5,009 nucleotides of DNA from assembly GCA_036401895.1 (NCBI GenBank), contig DASWTW010000276.1:1-5009 (forward strand), written 5' to 3'. A program made the translations under genes and the position numbers. The stretch is from LB3-1 sp036401895 (GTDB lineage: Bacteria > Chloroflexota > Chloroflexia > Chloroflexales > Kallotenuaceae). The notes below the pieces were generated by a model, which saw nothing but the letters and a program-made list of their open reading frames with translations, did not search any database and was not told where the DNA came from. Within the stretch, counting starts at the first letter, position 1. The number at the start of each line of letters is the position of its first letter. Positions 1-5,009 of this stretch are shown one piece after another.

Positions 1-5009
<5,009 letters not shown>

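Overview
The window is the inside of one very long gene. On the minus strand a single reading frame stays open from position 5007 to position 1 (1669 codons, no in-frame stop, neither start nor stop codon inside the window). It encodes part of a non-ribosomal peptide synthetase (NRPS). No intergenic DNA, RNA gene, mobile element or CRISPR array was seen, and I see no credible second gene on the plus strand.

Layout in coding direction (right to left): the C-terminal end of an adenylation (A) domain (about 5007-4700), a peptidyl carrier protein (PCP1, 4656-4450), a condensation domain of LCL type (4422-3100), the main body of a second A domain (3018-1666), an S-adenosylmethionine-dependent N-methyltransferase inserted into that A domain (about 1665-451), the last piece of the A domain with motifs A9-A10 (450-300), a second carrier protein (PCP2, 255-52), and a linker that should lead into the next condensation domain (51-1). 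The window therefore holds one complete elongation module, C-A(NMT)-PCP, flanked by the tail of the preceding module and the first residues of the junction to the next one.

Working model: PCP1 carries the growing chain. The C domain joins it to an amino acid that A2 has activated and loaded on PCP2. The inserted methyltransferase N-methylates that residue, and the chain passes to the next module. No epimerase lies between PCP1 and C, and the C motifs are of LCL type, so the residue from the upstream module is expected to be L-configured (or achiral). The substrate of A2 is not resolved: the specificity positions read approximately D-I-F-H-F-G-L-I-I, which I cannot match to a known code.

The host is probably a GC-rich bacterium (roughly 60-65% G+C by eye) from a group rich in NRPS genes. 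The methyltransferase resembles those of cyanobacterial and myxobacterial synthetases; Chloroflexota (Herpetosiphon/Kouleothrix-like) is also plausible. Four TTA leucine codons argue mildly against Streptomyces-like actinomycetes. The taxonomic guess is weak. The clearest unusual feature is a nearly identical pair of carrier-protein regions 4401 bp apart, a sign of module duplication or gene conversion. Otherwise this is a well-conserved NRPS module of known type; I do not see a new kind of system here.
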